NCBI GenBank assembly: GCA_036250195.1
Contig: JAVHZZ010000012.1
Coordinates: 92,083,115 to 92,147,114 of the forward strand
Direction: 5' to 3'
From: Mixophyes australis
Taxonomy: Eukaryota > Chordata > Amphibia > Anura > Limnodynastidae
DNA length: 64,000 nucleotides
The translations under genes were made by a program, and so were the position numbers. Every line of letters starts with the position of its first letter. The stretch's first letter is position 1. The notes beneath the pieces are model-generated. The model had not been told where the DNA came from, did no database searches, and saw only the letters and a program-made list of their open reading frames with translations. Of the stretch, positions 23,096 to 34,752 are shown piece after piece.

Positions 23096-23902
23096 GAGCG
23101 CCACTGCTTTTCGGTATATATTTTTGCATACTTTAAATGGTCATTAGGGCAGAGAACCGGTTGTTATATATATATATATGTATTTGCAAATATGTGTAAC
23201 AGAATTCTTTCAGTAAAGTGCTAGCCACACCCCCACATTAGGTTGGCCACACCCACTTGACAAATGTCACTCCCACTTAGATGGGGGGCATTGGTGCCCT
23301 GTCTCCCCCACTAAAGTGTCTAGTTACGGCACTGATGTGGACATAAGCTTTGAGTCACTTAAAGGTGTCTATAAAGTCTGCAGTCTGACGGGTGGATAAC
23401 ACAGCAAGAGACTCCAATAGATTATCTGCTCTGGAGAAATTGGCCTGACAGACTTATATCAGAAGTTACACAGCCGCTGTCATTGCGGAGGAGTGTATGT
23501 GATTGTTACCTGGCCGAGCACAGCAATCCTCGCCATGGAGGATCGTATGTGAGTAATATCTTATCCTCATACAAAAGCCTGCTAACAATCTCAGACTGTC
23601 AGATTACTACCTTGTGAGACTGAATCATTTCTGCACAACTTGGGCAGGTTGAACAATGTAAGTGCATATAGGAGATATAATTGTGATTTAGAATGACACA
23701 TTCTGTACTATTTAACAAACAGAACTCTGCACATCCACTATAGGGTCTTTGTTTCCTTCAGGTTCACTTATTGTGCAGGGTATTCTATGGAATAATAATT
23801 TTGCTAGCAATGCGGAAGAACATTTTACTGTGGATCAATATTCAACATTTGGAAACAATTAAGGATTGAACTTCAATACACAGAGTTCCCCCGAGCTTTG
23901 AG

Positions 23903-25678
23903 CATGGTTGCCAACTCTCCCGGAACGTCCGGGAGACTCCCGTAATACTGAGAAATCTCCCGGACTCCCGGGAGAGTACTCTAAAATCCCGAATTTTTCT
24001 GCAGAGCGCGGCGGAGTCCTGAATCCAAACTGCGCATGTGCAGATGACGACATCGGCGTGATGACGCGTGTGCGGCCTCTCTCCCAGAACACCATCGCGG
24101 AGCACGGAGCTCCCACGTCCATGCCCACTGGATAGGATATATGCTGGAGGAGAGGAGACCAAGTGAGGACTCTGAGGCCTAAAAAAAGGCAATTACCACC
24201 TAATTCTTCTATATGGGGTTGGCATCCAACAAGAGAGTTAGCAGAGAATATTTATTAATGTTTTATAGTGCTTAAAACTTACAGCTGAATTACCTGCCTC
24301 TCTTGTTGGATGATTTATTTTAAATGAATTAATAAAAGGTACTTTTTAATGGGGTAGGAATGCTTATTGTAGATAGGGGGCCTTTATTACAGAGAGGGAT
24401 GAGAGAGAGGGGCCTTTATTATAGATAGAGGAGAGTGAGAGGGGCCTTTATTACAGTGAGGGGGGAGAGAGGGATAGACCTTTATTACAGAGAGGGGGGG
24501 GAAGAGAGAGGGGCCTTTATTATAGATAGAGGAGAGTGAGAGGGGCCTTTATTAAAGAGAGGGGGGGTTATTACAGAGGGGAGAGAAAGGGGGGCTTTTA
24601 TTACAGAAAGTGGAGAGAGGGGCCTTTATTATACAGAGGAGAGAGAGGAGCCTTTATTTCAGAGGGGGGAGAAAGAGAGGGGCCTTAATTACAGAGGGGG
24701 GAGAGAGAGGGGGGTCTTTATTGCAGAGAGAGGGGGAGAGAGATAAAGGGGGGGCAATTTTATTATAGACATGGGAGTATGATAAAGTGGGGAGAAAGTG
24801 AGAGACCTTGACTACAGAGAAGAGAAACCGAGAGATTGGCTTTTTTTTACAGTGAAGGGAGAGCGAGCAGTGCCTTTAGGAGTCGCAGGTCGCGGTCCCC
24901 AGGTTCGCCCCAAGATGTAGTACAGCGGAGTGAAGCGGAGGTAGTGGAGTCAAACAAGCCGGTTCGGTGCACCGGAATGGAGTCAGGCAGAATCAGAAGG
25001 CAATTCGGAGTCAACAAGCCAGGTTCGGTACATGGGTCACAAGAATAGAAGAATGGTCAGCAAGCCGGGTCGGTACACAGGGATAGGAGAGCCAGGGAAG
25101 TCAAACAGGCAGAGATCAGCACACAGGAGACACTGGAAACTGGAAGACACTGCAATCCACGAAGAGCAGGAGCCAGGAACAGGTAAGTGTTGCTCTGACA
25201 CTCAGTGAGTGCCAGAGTGAGGTTTTTATGCTGAAGGGGATTCAAAATCCCCGCCTCTGAGATGTGGTCATGTGACCGCCTCCGGGTGCGGTCACGTGGT
25301 CCTGAATGCGGAAGTGCGGCTTCCCGACGGAGCGGCAGGGATCAGGTAAGTCCGTTACAGCTGCTTATCTTACCATCAATTTGAAGTTCTTAATTTAAGA
25401 ATTGGATGATTTATTTTAACTAAGTATGATATATGTAGGTTAAATTAACCTGGTTAATTGGCTTCTGATTGAAATTTAAACAGAAGCCAATTAACCTACA
25501 TTCCCTATTATATGGATACACACACTAGGGTGGTTAATTTAAACTTTAACTTTAACTACAGGTTGAGCTGGCCCCGCCCAGTGGGCGGAGATGGTCCCAC
25601 CCAGTGGGTGGAGTTGGTCCCGCCCACAATGGTTTTTACAATCTCCCTGAAATGAATTTTCAAAAGTTGGCAAGTATG
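23903..25678. mobile_element. Non-autonomous hAT element with nested LTR
   Basis: Perfect 8-bp target duplication GCTTTGAG at 23895-23902 and 25679-25686. Inverted ends are CATGGTTGCCAACT and, read inward from the right, CATACTTGCCAACT. The left end carries small palindromes (CTCCCGGA-ACG-TCCGGGAG). The same ends occur in the element at 40122-40378. Inside are a GA-rich block with repeated GGCCTTTATTACAG words (about 24365-24780), a nested Gypsy-type LTR (24853-25359) and an 18-bp direct repeat starting TTGGATGATTTATTTTAA at 24306 and 25402 that brackets these insertions. No transposase. Confidence 0.88.
24853..25359 (-). mobile_element. Gypsy-type solo LTR, nested in the hAT element
   Basis: On the minus strand it starts TGTAACGGACTTACC and ends CTCTCCCTTCA, i.e. 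TG...CA over 507 bp. A TATA-like GCATAAAAACC lies on the minus strand near 25230. Pyrimidine-rich words such as CTGTGTACCGACCCGGC follow, in the style of vertebrate chromovirus LTRs. I find no clear target duplication, so the borders are provisional. Confidence 0.5.
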
Positions 25679-25784
25679 GCTTTGAGTCAGCCGGCCACTG
25701 ACTAAATAGAAGCATTAAAGTGATAACACAGTATTAGAGGTTTGTTTGCTCTGATTTATATTTACACATGTATTTGTGTCATTT

Positions 25785-25855
25785 GAATAATTTGGATAAA
25801 TAGTCGTTAGACTATATGAGCTCATATGGCAATTGATGGTTATGTTCTATTGGAT
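25785..25855 (+). repeat. Dispersed repeat, inverted partner of 21536-21600
   Basis: Shares GATAAATAGT, TATATGAGCTCATATGG and CAATTGATG with the reverse complement of 21536-21600. The two copies are 4.2 kb apart in opposite orientation and bracket the hAT and foldback elements. Confidence 0.6.
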
Positions 25856-26616
25856 GTAAACATTGTATAAAAAAACATTTAAATCAATATCCACAAAATT
25901 CTACACAGTTTTGTTATAGCGCAGAGAGCGCAGTTGCACCATTTTATTGTTATTTAGATTTTGTAATTGGGGAGCAACTGCTTGCCTTGCGCTATAGTCA
26001 TACTCAGCGCTAAAAAAAAAATTTGGGTTGGAGATTTACAAGAGAAGTGAAACCTAACAAGTAAGCCAGAGATCACTCAACTGTTATAGGTCTATGATTC
26101 CTGCAGTTGTGTGGACAGACATACTGGAGAGAGAACCAGGAGCTGAAGATATATCTCTAGAGGAGCAACATTGAGGCACTGAACGGAGAGATTAAAAATA
26201 TGAGACCAAACTGGAAATCTCCTCTGGAGGGGGGCACACATTACTTGTGCAGATTTGGGTATCAGATCAGAGTTTGATATGAAAAGACTAAACTGAGGAA
26301 GATGACTTTATGGAGAAGAAGATTCTTGTGGAACATGGACCAGCTGATTATCAGTCTATCTCGTTCCGCTAACCCTTGTAAAACCTATACTCTAATGTAA
26401 CTTAATTAACCTAAACCAGACCTAAATTAAACACTAACGTCCAATGCTAACTACCAATTAATTAGACCAACTGTATAACAATACTAACCTATGTTATCCT
26501 AATGAATTAACTAAACTGTCTATACTATCCATGCTTACTAAAATGAACTATAGGCAACATCTTACTTTTCCAATACACCAGAAACTCGCAGCTTGATAAA
26601 CTTGAGACTTAATATT

Positions 26617-26778
26617 GAGTGATTACACTGGAGGGACAGCAGGTGGTGCTGTTACTAAATGTGTTACTGTGTTATCACTCTGTATTGTAGAGATGTACTC
26701 TGTTGTACAGGTATGATCTAGTAATGTTATATGAGTGATTACACTGGAAGGACAGCAGGTGGCGCTGTTACTAAATGT
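26617..26778 (+). promoter_or_regulatory. Tandem pair of CTCF-like motifs (116-bp repeat)
   Basis: A block starting GAGTGATTACACTGGA is repeated at 26617 and 26733. Each copy holds GACAGCAGGTGGYGCTGTTA (26635-26654 and 26751-26770), close to the vertebrate CTCF core CCASYAGRKGGCRS; the second copy (GGCGCT) is the better match. Binding is inference from the motif only. Confidence 0.45.
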
Positions 26779-26789
26779 AATGTGTTTCT

Positions 26790-27708
26790 GCCTACTTGCA
26801 GTGATAAATCCACCTTTGCTTCAAGAAACTATATCTGCTATTTCTTCTGTGGTTTTGTGAATTTTAAAGCAGGATGTAATTTTTATGCGGGCCATTTATT
26901 TTAGGAGCATTAGCTGTAAAAGAGTTTGAAGTTTCACTCTCAATTTCTCTCCGTAACCTGTAATAATGCCCACACACTAGTAAACTACCTTAAAGCCAGC
27001 CCAGTCTGACCCTAAAAGCTCTTCCACCTTCACCCTCAGGAAACAAATATGACACAGAGGATCTCACCATCCCAGCAACCAAGGCTGACATTGCAGTCAT
27101 CCTCTAAGTCCAAGCCAAGAGTAAAGTGTTGGCGGCTAGAACCCCGAGGTTTCCTGCACAACCAGCTGGCATACAAGGAGCATTTCAGGTGTCTGTGCAG
27201 CCATAGACTGCTGTTCATCGATTCAAATTCAGGAAGAAGATCCACATGTCTGCTAATGCATCTTAGGTGCCTGCTACTCTGAGGACGGACATAAACTGTG
27301 GATAACTCACACTTCTTTGCACATTATTATACTGTAGAATGTATTGTTTGTCTATGTTAATCTTGCAAATTTGCTTACATTGCATGTAGCACTCATTTTG
27401 CCCTCCCTCACATAATCATTCCCCTGCCAGCTGGCACTAATGCTCCACACTAGTTGATATACTTCTTTTTTTATTCCTGCATAAAGATGGCCACTAATGC
27501 ACAATGAACCCCTATACCTCAATCTCGCTAACTTTCTGACAAAATGTCAGCTCCAGAGGAGCCCCTTCTGGTCGTTAGAACCAGCTTCAGACACCTTAGG
27601 CGTTCTTCCTAACCTGGACCTGACTTCCTGCAATATTCATGCTAATGACCCTAGCCCTTGTCAGAAACTGCTTGAAGCCTCGAAATGGTCACCCAGTTAG
27701 GTATGGTC
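26790..27708. other. No gene recognised
   Basis: Short open frames only (27049-27282 and 27497-27700 are the longest on plus). Neither has a recognisable domain, and both lie between transposons. A pyrimidine tract and CAG precede 27039 like a splice acceptor, but no matching donor or conserved reading frame follows. Confidence 0.5.
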
Positions 27709-27716
27709 CATAAGTC

Positions 27717-29196
27717 CAGGGTCGGACTGGCCCGTCGGGGGTATCCTCCGATAAGCCCCATCCATGATGGCCTGATGGCTCCCCTCTTCGCTGGGGGCGG
27801 GTACCTTAAAAAAAAATAAAAAAATACTCACATAATCGAGGCGCCGGCGTCCCTCCTCCCTACTCTCTGCTCCATTCACACTGAATGTAGGGCATGATAT
27901 CATCACGCCCGACGTTAAGTTCAGTGAGGAGCGGCGGAGAGATTAGTTGGCAAGAAGATAGAAGACAAGATAAGAAAAAAAGAGAAGAAAGAATCCAATA
28001 GAATAGGTAAGTAAAGGAACGGAAGTAAGGGGGAGCAAAGGCAGTATGGCAGATTGTGAAGGGGGAGCAAAGGCAGCATGGCACAGGGTGATGAAGAAGG
28101 GCCAAAGCAGCATGGCAGTGTGTGAAGGGGGGCCAAAGCAGCATGGCACAGGGTGATGAAGGAGGCCAAAGCAGCATTGCACAGGGTGTTGAAGGGGGGC
28201 CAAAGCAGCATGGCACAGGGTGATGAAGGGGGGCCAAAGCAGCATGGCACAGGGTGATGAAGGGGGGCCAAAGCAGCATGGCACAGGGTGATGAAGGGGG
28301 GCCAAAGCAGCATGGCACAGGGTGATGAAGGGGGGCCAAAGCAGCATGGCACAGGGTGATGAAGGGGGGCGGCCAGGAGAAGGGGGGAGCAAAGGCAGCA
28401 TGGAGCAAACAGTGGGATCATAAGGGGGCACAGCATGGTGATGAAGGGGCACAGTAATGTGTGTGTGTGTGGTAGATGGTGGCTAACTAATGCGTGCTAA
28501 TATGTTTGTGGGATGATGATGGGGCAATTTAATTTTATAGTGGGGACTATTAATTTAAGATGGGGTGGTTTGGGGGCTATTAATTGAGGAACTGAGTTTG
28601 AGGAGCATGAGGTCTATTTATTAAATGTGAATATTTAATGACAGTGACGGTTACAGGAAATAGGTATATTAATTATAAGTAAATGCTATTAATTTATTGA
28701 CGGGGCTTTGGAGGGAGGAAAATAGGTTTATTTTTTAAATGGGAATACTATTATTTTAATGTTGGGGCTGGAGTATTAATTGTGGGTCCTATTGATTTAA
28801 CGCCGGGGCTGGTTGGTATTTTCTAAATGTACCCATTTTTTTCCCAAGTAGGGCCCCCAACATTCCAGGATCCAGACAAGCCGTAACTAAAGAAACCAGC
28901 AGCCACAGGTGGTAAAAGTGGCAAGAACAGGTAGGACAGTCTGTCAAATGTTCTGAATCTAGTGGGACAATCCCAATTTTTGGTGACTGTTCTGCCCAAT
29001 CTAAGGGGCAGGTCAAGTGTTTATATACACACTGCATTCTTTATATACTACACTATGATGCTAGCTGTCCTTTGTGGGCTGACCACTCCCCCTCTAGTAT
29101 CTGGTCTCGCCTCTATGATGGCTCGCCACACCCCCTCTGGTGGACCCCTAGCATTGCAGTCCCCCAGTGGGCCCTTCATGTCCCAGTCCGACACTG
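27717..29196. mobile_element. Non-autonomous hAT element with internal 34-bp minisatellite
   Basis: Perfect 8-bp target duplication CATAAGTC at 27709-27716 and 29197-29204. Inverted ends are CAGGGTCGGACTGG and, inward from the right, CAGTGTCGGACTGG. The 34-bp tandem units (GGCCAAAGCAGCATGG...) cover about 28060-28375, roughly nine copies. Open frames on the minus strand through the tandem units read proline- and cysteine-rich repeats and are artefacts. No transposase is present. Confidence 0.92.
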
Positions 29197-29968
29197 CATA
29201 AGTCTACAGGCTTAGAGGAGGATTATAGGTATATAGCAGCAAAGTGAGAACTAAGCCTTCACCTTACTGCCAAAGTCCCTCAAATGGCTAAATCAGGGCT
29301 TCTATGAAAAAGAAGACAACGATTTCAGGCAAAGCAATGTTCTTACTAGAGATGGGCGGGTCCGGTTCCCCGAGAACCGAGCCCACCCGAACTTTGGGTA
29401 TCCGAGTACCGAGCGCTATTCTCCCGCCCGCTCCAAATCCAAATCGAGGCCGAACGTCATTGTGACGTCGTCGGATCTCGGGGCTCGGTTCTCGCGATAC
29501 TTCAAGATTATAAATACACGCCTCCACAGCAATCCATCGCCATTTGACAGAGGGAGAGATCAGGGTGTAGTCACAGGCTGATTAGAGCAGGGACAGAGAA
29601 GCCAATATTCTGAAACCAATTGTTGTAACAAAAATTGCTAGAGAAGAGAGGAGGATAGAGGTTTTCTTTTTTCAATATTTGGCACTCCCCAGTGCTTTTG
29701 GGGTGTCCCCCATAATTGTGCATAAATATTTCTGGCTGTCAAAATTACTACCTGTCAGCAGTATCTACCAACTAATTTTTAGCACTCCCCAGTGCTTTGG
29801 GCTCAGAATGGATTCAAAGCATTCCACATATGATCAGAATGAGTAACCAGGTTCTGTCATCAGTCCTGATGTTAGTGTTCCCAGTACGTCATCTGGGCAA
29901 GGCGATGTCAAACTACACAGTGTTTCGAAATCAGTCCAAAAAACAAAAACAAAAAATAATAATTTACT

Positions 29969-30550
29969 GTGTTGAAGCGAAAAAGAAGTGTTACTGAGCA
30001 AAAGTTAAGTGCCGATAAAAATAAAATTGCCAACATGCCATTCTACACACGCAGTGGCAAAGAGAGAATGAGGCCTTCACCTTTGGCTATTAGTGGCAGA
30101 TCCCAAAAAGTTACCGAGCCTACAATTGGTGCACAACTACTGTTACGCGTCAAAGCCGAGCTGCAAGATAACAGTAAGGCATTAGAGGATAATGTTTGCT
30201 CTGATTCAGAAATGACACCAATCCCTGTGGAGAGTCCAACCAACAGAGGGATGTCTAATCGTGAGCATTCTGCTGATGTGTGCCTTAATAGCCCGAGTGT
30301 AGCCGGTGATACACAAATTGAAGATGCCACTTTGAAATTAGAAGAGGATGAGGGGGAGATTTGTGTAGGCGATGAGGGCGCTAATGAGGATGTTGATGAG
30401 GATGAGGTTGTTAGTGTAAGTCCTGCACCAGTGGCAGCAGTTCTGGCACGTGAAAGAAAAAGACCATTGTCATGCCTGGGCATAAAACAAAAAAATCCAC
30501 TTCTTATGTGTGGAATTATTTCTCCCCAAATCCAGACAACAATTGTATAG
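29969..30550 (+). pseudogene. Acidic N-terminal region of hAT transposase, out of frame with the rest
   Basis: A 193-codon frame upstream of, and overlapping, the BED-finger frame. It is Ser/Lys-rich at first and then strongly acidic (repeated Glu/Asp near residues 120-150), as in long hAT transposases. At 30484-30500 it reads GIKQ then a run of seven A; moving one base back there joins it to the frame that reads KKSTSYVWNYF, the start of the BED finger. A one-base loss in the A run is the simplest reading; programmed -1 slippage at A-AAA-AAT is the alternative. Confidence 0.55.
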
Positions 30551-32844
30551 CCATTTGTAGTGTATGTCAAGCCACAGTCAGTCGAGGGAGGGACATTAAC
30601 CTTCTTGGAACCTCGTCTATGTTACGTCATTTGACGAGAGTTCATGGCAAAGTGTTGAGAAAGGCTGAAAGTTCTTCCCAAAAAATTACAAGCACTCCAT
30701 CATCAGCTAAGACCCTCTGCTCACCGACATCCCGAAGGCTACAAAATACACCCACCACACCATCCTCATCAATATCCTCAGTAGCGCTCGGAGTTAGCCC
30801 GGCATCCCAATTATTAAGGCTGGATGACTCCTGCACTATTATTGATTCCTCTGAAGAAAGCGTTAGTCCCACTGCTGCTGCTGCTGGGGGTGAATCGTCA
30901 GCCCAGAGGCAGGTCAAGAAAATGAGCAGTCCTACATTTCAGCAATTAACTGTGAAACAATCATTTGCTAGGGGAAGCAAATATGACAGCAATCACCCAG
31001 TCGCCAAGCGAATCACAGATGCCATGGCTGCAATCTTAGTGTTAGATCTGCGTCCAATCTCCACAATAAACGCAGCTGGTTTTTCACATTTAATTGAGGT
31101 TTTGTGTCTGCGTTACAGAATTCCATTGCGACACCATTTCTCCCGTAAAGCAATTCCACCACTATACCAAAAAGTGTGTAAAAATGTAGAGATTGCGCTG
31201 AAAAATTCCATTCTGCCCACTGTCCACTTAACCACAGATATGTGGACAAGTGGAAGTGGGCAAACCAAAGACTATATGACTGTGACAGCCCACTGGGTTG
31301 GTCATTCACCTTCACCAGCAGGAACAGCAGCAGCATGTACACCACTACGTAACATTTGTCACAGGCAGGCCACTCGTTGTGTCTCCGGCTTCACTAACGG
31401 GCATACAGCTGACAATTTGTTACGCAAACTGAGAGATGTGATTGATACATGGCTTATACCACTTGGAGTCTCCCCAGGATATGTCATTTCTGATAACGCC
31501 AACAATATAGTGCGAGCATTACAGCTGGGTGATTTCCAACATATTCCCTGTTTTGCTCACACCATCAACTTGGTGGTGCAGAGCTTCCTACGAAATAACC
31601 GTGAGGTGCAGGAGATGCTTTCGGTGACCCGTAAAATTTCAGGCCATTTCAGGCATTCAGCCACAGCATGTAGGAGATTACAGCAGCTCCAAGAGCAGTT
31701 TAACTTGCCCTGCCACCAACTTAAGCAAGAGGTGGTAACTAGGTAGAATTCCACCCTGTACATGCTTCAGAGGATGGAGGAACATGCCAAAGCCATCCAA
31801 GCATATTGCACAAGCCATGACATTGGGAAAGGAGGGGGGATGAATTTCACTCTTGCACAGTGGGGAATCCTTTCAGTGCTGTGCAAGGTCCTGAAACCAT
31901 TTGAAGTTGTTACGTGTGAGGTGAGTGCAGACTCTGCTAGTTTGAGCCAAGTCATTCCTTTAATTAGACTATTGAAAAAGCAGCTTGAGAAACTGAAGGA
32001 GGAGTTGAAAGCAAGCAATTCAGCAAAGTATGTTGGCCTTGTCGATCAAGTACTTCATTTGCTTCACAATGATCCTCGAGTTAAGATCTTGAACTCGGAT
32101 CAGTACGTTTTGGCCACTGTGCTTGATCCAAGGTTTAAGACCTACATTGAGTCTTTACTTGTAAATGAGCGAGATGTGAACTGTTGCAAGGAGCTATTGC
32201 TCAGCAAGTTGGCCGCTGAACTGGGCCTCGGCTTGACGACGTGTCCTCCTTCACTTTCTCAAGCTGCTGCTGCTTGTAAAAAATTAAATTTCCCAAAAAG
32301 AAGCAGGGAAGACGCAGGGGGCAGACCAGAACAATTTAACATCTGGGCTGGTTTGAAGGATTTTTCGAAAAAATGTGTCACTTTGCCCATAACTCCATCC
32401 AATACGAGTATAAACATGCAAAGGATGGTGGAGGATTACTTTCAAGAGGTAATTGATATGGAAATGTCAGACAGTCCCTTTCCTTACTGGGAAGAAAAGC
32501 AGGCCATTTGGAAACCCATGTACAAACTTGCTTTGCAATACCTAAGCTGCCCACCCTCCAGTGTGTACTCTGAACGAGTGTTCAGCACAGCAGGGAACTT
32601 AGTCAGTGATTGCCTTAGAAGGTTACTTCCCAAAAATGTGGAGAAAATGATGTTTATAAAAATGAACTACATCTTCCACGAGGAAGGCCTTCACCATCCA
32701 AGACATCCAAGCACTGACTGTTCTCTAATGGCGGATTCAAGCGGCGATGAATTGATAGTCTGTGATGATGACGTACACACTGATGAGGGTGAGGATGAAG
32801 TTGAAGATGATGACGATAACATCTTTTTAAAACTTTCTATGTAA
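30472..32844 (+). pseudogene. hAT transposase (BED finger, RNase H-like, hATC), one premature stop
   Basis: Cut-and-paste transposase acting on the element ends. One frame of 790 codons with a single TAG at 31744-31746. The BED zinc finger is at residues about 11-58 (Cys29, Cys32, His53, His58). The RNase H-like fold has the first catalytic Asp in LTTDMWTS, the second in ISDNANN and the CFAHTINL motif typical of hAT. The stop sits in the conserved TRWNST motif, reading TR-stop-NST, so Trp TGG became TAG. The C-terminal hATC dimerisation region (YLSCPPSSVYSERVFSTAG) is intact, followed by an acidic tail. Apart from the stop and the upstream frame break, it looks young. Translation cannot give an active enzyme without readthrough. 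Confidence 0.9.
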
Positions 32845-33467
32845 GTGTAGGGTGCAATCTACCCCCAAAGAGGAAAGGGACTTGTGGCATTTCCATATCA
32901 CGTAGCATCTTGAAAGGCTGCTGTTTGGGCAATTTATCCTTAAGGGTGTCATAGACAGAGTGACCCCAAACTGGCTTTGTCCATTTCTCATAATATTGTA
33001 CAGTCTATAACGGCTGAATTTTTTGGTTTTTTAAACAAGTGGAGGGGGGCCTTGAGAGACAGAAAGAAAACTGCCTTTTTCCATTTCTTTACATATTTAA
33101 CTATAACTGTAGGGTGTAATATACATCCAAAGATGATGGCTGCATTGCCACTATGCATAGATGGAGAGGAAGACAATCTGTTTTGTGTGTAGAAAAAATG
33201 AAGGCCTACCTACCAGGAATTAAACTGTTTTTTGGATGATTTATTACCTCTACAATTAGATTACTTATCTATGAAACAGTTGGAGCACTAAATTGGGTTA
33301 TTTTAGGCACAAAAACATTGATTTTACAACAAAATAGCAAAACAAAACCAAACCAAAACCAAAACACGCAATGGCGGCTTTGCAAAACCAAAACACGACG
33401 GTAATCCAGATCCAAAACTGAATACAAAACCAAAACACGGGGGTCAGTGACCATCTCTAGTTCTTAC

Positions 33468-33984
33468 TATTAAATCCAGATTACAGAGGAGTTCTTGAAC
33501 TGTAGAATTGGTTGTTACTAATGTGTACTGTACATACAATCTGGTTTTATTTTTTCTCTTACATGTTCTGTGCTCTAGTGCATACGTGATGTTTTTATTA
33601 CAAAGACGATACCGTGACAGTCATCAGTTGGCACTTACACCTGCCCTGTAGCTGGTGCAAATGATAGCGCTTAAAAAAAACGTTCGTACAAGATGCCCAG
33701 AGCTTGAATTGGCTGCATCCACATTGACATGCCCTCGGCAGGCCCTTAATGTGCATTACCTAGGTTTATCTGCCTCTTCCCCTTTAAGTAGTAGGCAGTA
33801 GTAAGTGTCTCTCGGTTTACCATGAATTGCATGCAATTGCGTGCATGGGAGTAAAGTCCGTTTCTGAGCATGCACAGAGCAATGTTACCCAAAGAGACCT
33901 TCTGGAGATAAATTAGGCCCTCTATGCTCAATGCATTGCTCTCACCCCATCTTGCTGCAGTGTTCGTGTACTGAAATTTGCCTA
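33468..33984. other. No gene recognised
   Basis: Between the hAT element and the LINE fragment. Contains a palindromic AATTGCATGCAATTG-type patch at about 33823-33840, possibly part of a MITE; ends not found. Confidence 0.4.
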
Positions 33985-34752
33985 CTGCTCAAAGGAAGCC
34001 CTCAAAGCCAGATCTAATTGTGCCCATTATCAGCCCATTTCACTCTCAGAGAGTGCTTGAACACAATGCTGCCTCAACTGAACCAAAATAATCAGGTTTC
34101 ACCCCTGAGAGGCAAATCTGCGATAGCACCAGGTGGGTCATTGGTCTATTCATTTTTTCAACTCAAAGAAAATCCTGGTCCTGGTGTTTCTCTTGATGCA
34201 GACAAAGCATTTGATTGGATCTGTTGGCGTTTTATGGTGAAAGCTCGAGGCAGTTTGGGTTTGGAGACTTACTGTCCCTTTTTTAACCTTGATTTTGAGA
34301 GAGGTTATCATGATGATTTTGGATATCTCGGATTTGGGCCAGTGCAACCTTCTGGTTACTCTGCAGGAAAAATTTGGCTTTCCAGTTATTCCTTTTCAAC
34401 AATTATAAGCGAAATACTTTTCTGAACTCTCTTCCCAGGCCTGAAATATCCCATTACTCCACTTGAATATGTTTGTGTAAACAACTCCCTATCAAAGGGT
34501 CTTTTTTGTACAACTTACTGTAAGCGCTAAATAGGCTGTTGTTTCGAGATACGACATCAGTTAGGAAACCATCTTGAGTGACCCACCGGAGGAGCATATT
34601 TGTTCTCCCTGGTAAAGAAGAACACTTACAATGTGTATTAAAGGTAGTATCTGGTTCCTACTAGGCTAAGGGGGATTTATGGAACTGCAACTGAACAATG
34701 CTGGAGAGGTTTCTGTAAGATAGGATATTTTGTCCTTATCTGGTCTTCCTAC
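33985..34752 (+). pseudogene. L1/Tx1-like LINE fragment, part 1 (reverse transcriptase)
   Basis: Reads PISLSES and, further on, SLDADKAFDWICWRF in frames interrupted by stops. These match the NYRPISL and D-x-EKAFD-x-W motifs of L1-type reverse transcriptases, the latter holding the first catalytic Asp. The part from about 34440 to 34752 has lower coding signal. The copy continues at 39979 beyond the Gypsy element. Confidence 0.6.

Larger units (their letters stand above)
29347..33459 (+). mobile_element. hAT DNA transposon, nearly full length (4.1 kb)
   Basis: Perfect 8-bp target duplication GTTCTTAC at 29339-29346 and 33460-33467. Inverted ends start TAGAGATGG on both sides. It encodes a BED-finger hAT transposase (30472-32844) with an acidic N-terminal reading frame in front (29969-30550). 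The right subterminal region has repeated CCAAAACCAAAACA words (33340-33440). Non-autonomous now because the transposase has a nonsense codon. Confidence 0.93.

Noticed and set aside
27860..28452. Three overlapping minus-strand frames of about 170-180 codons
   Set aside because: They read through the 34-bp minisatellite within a non-autonomous hAT element.
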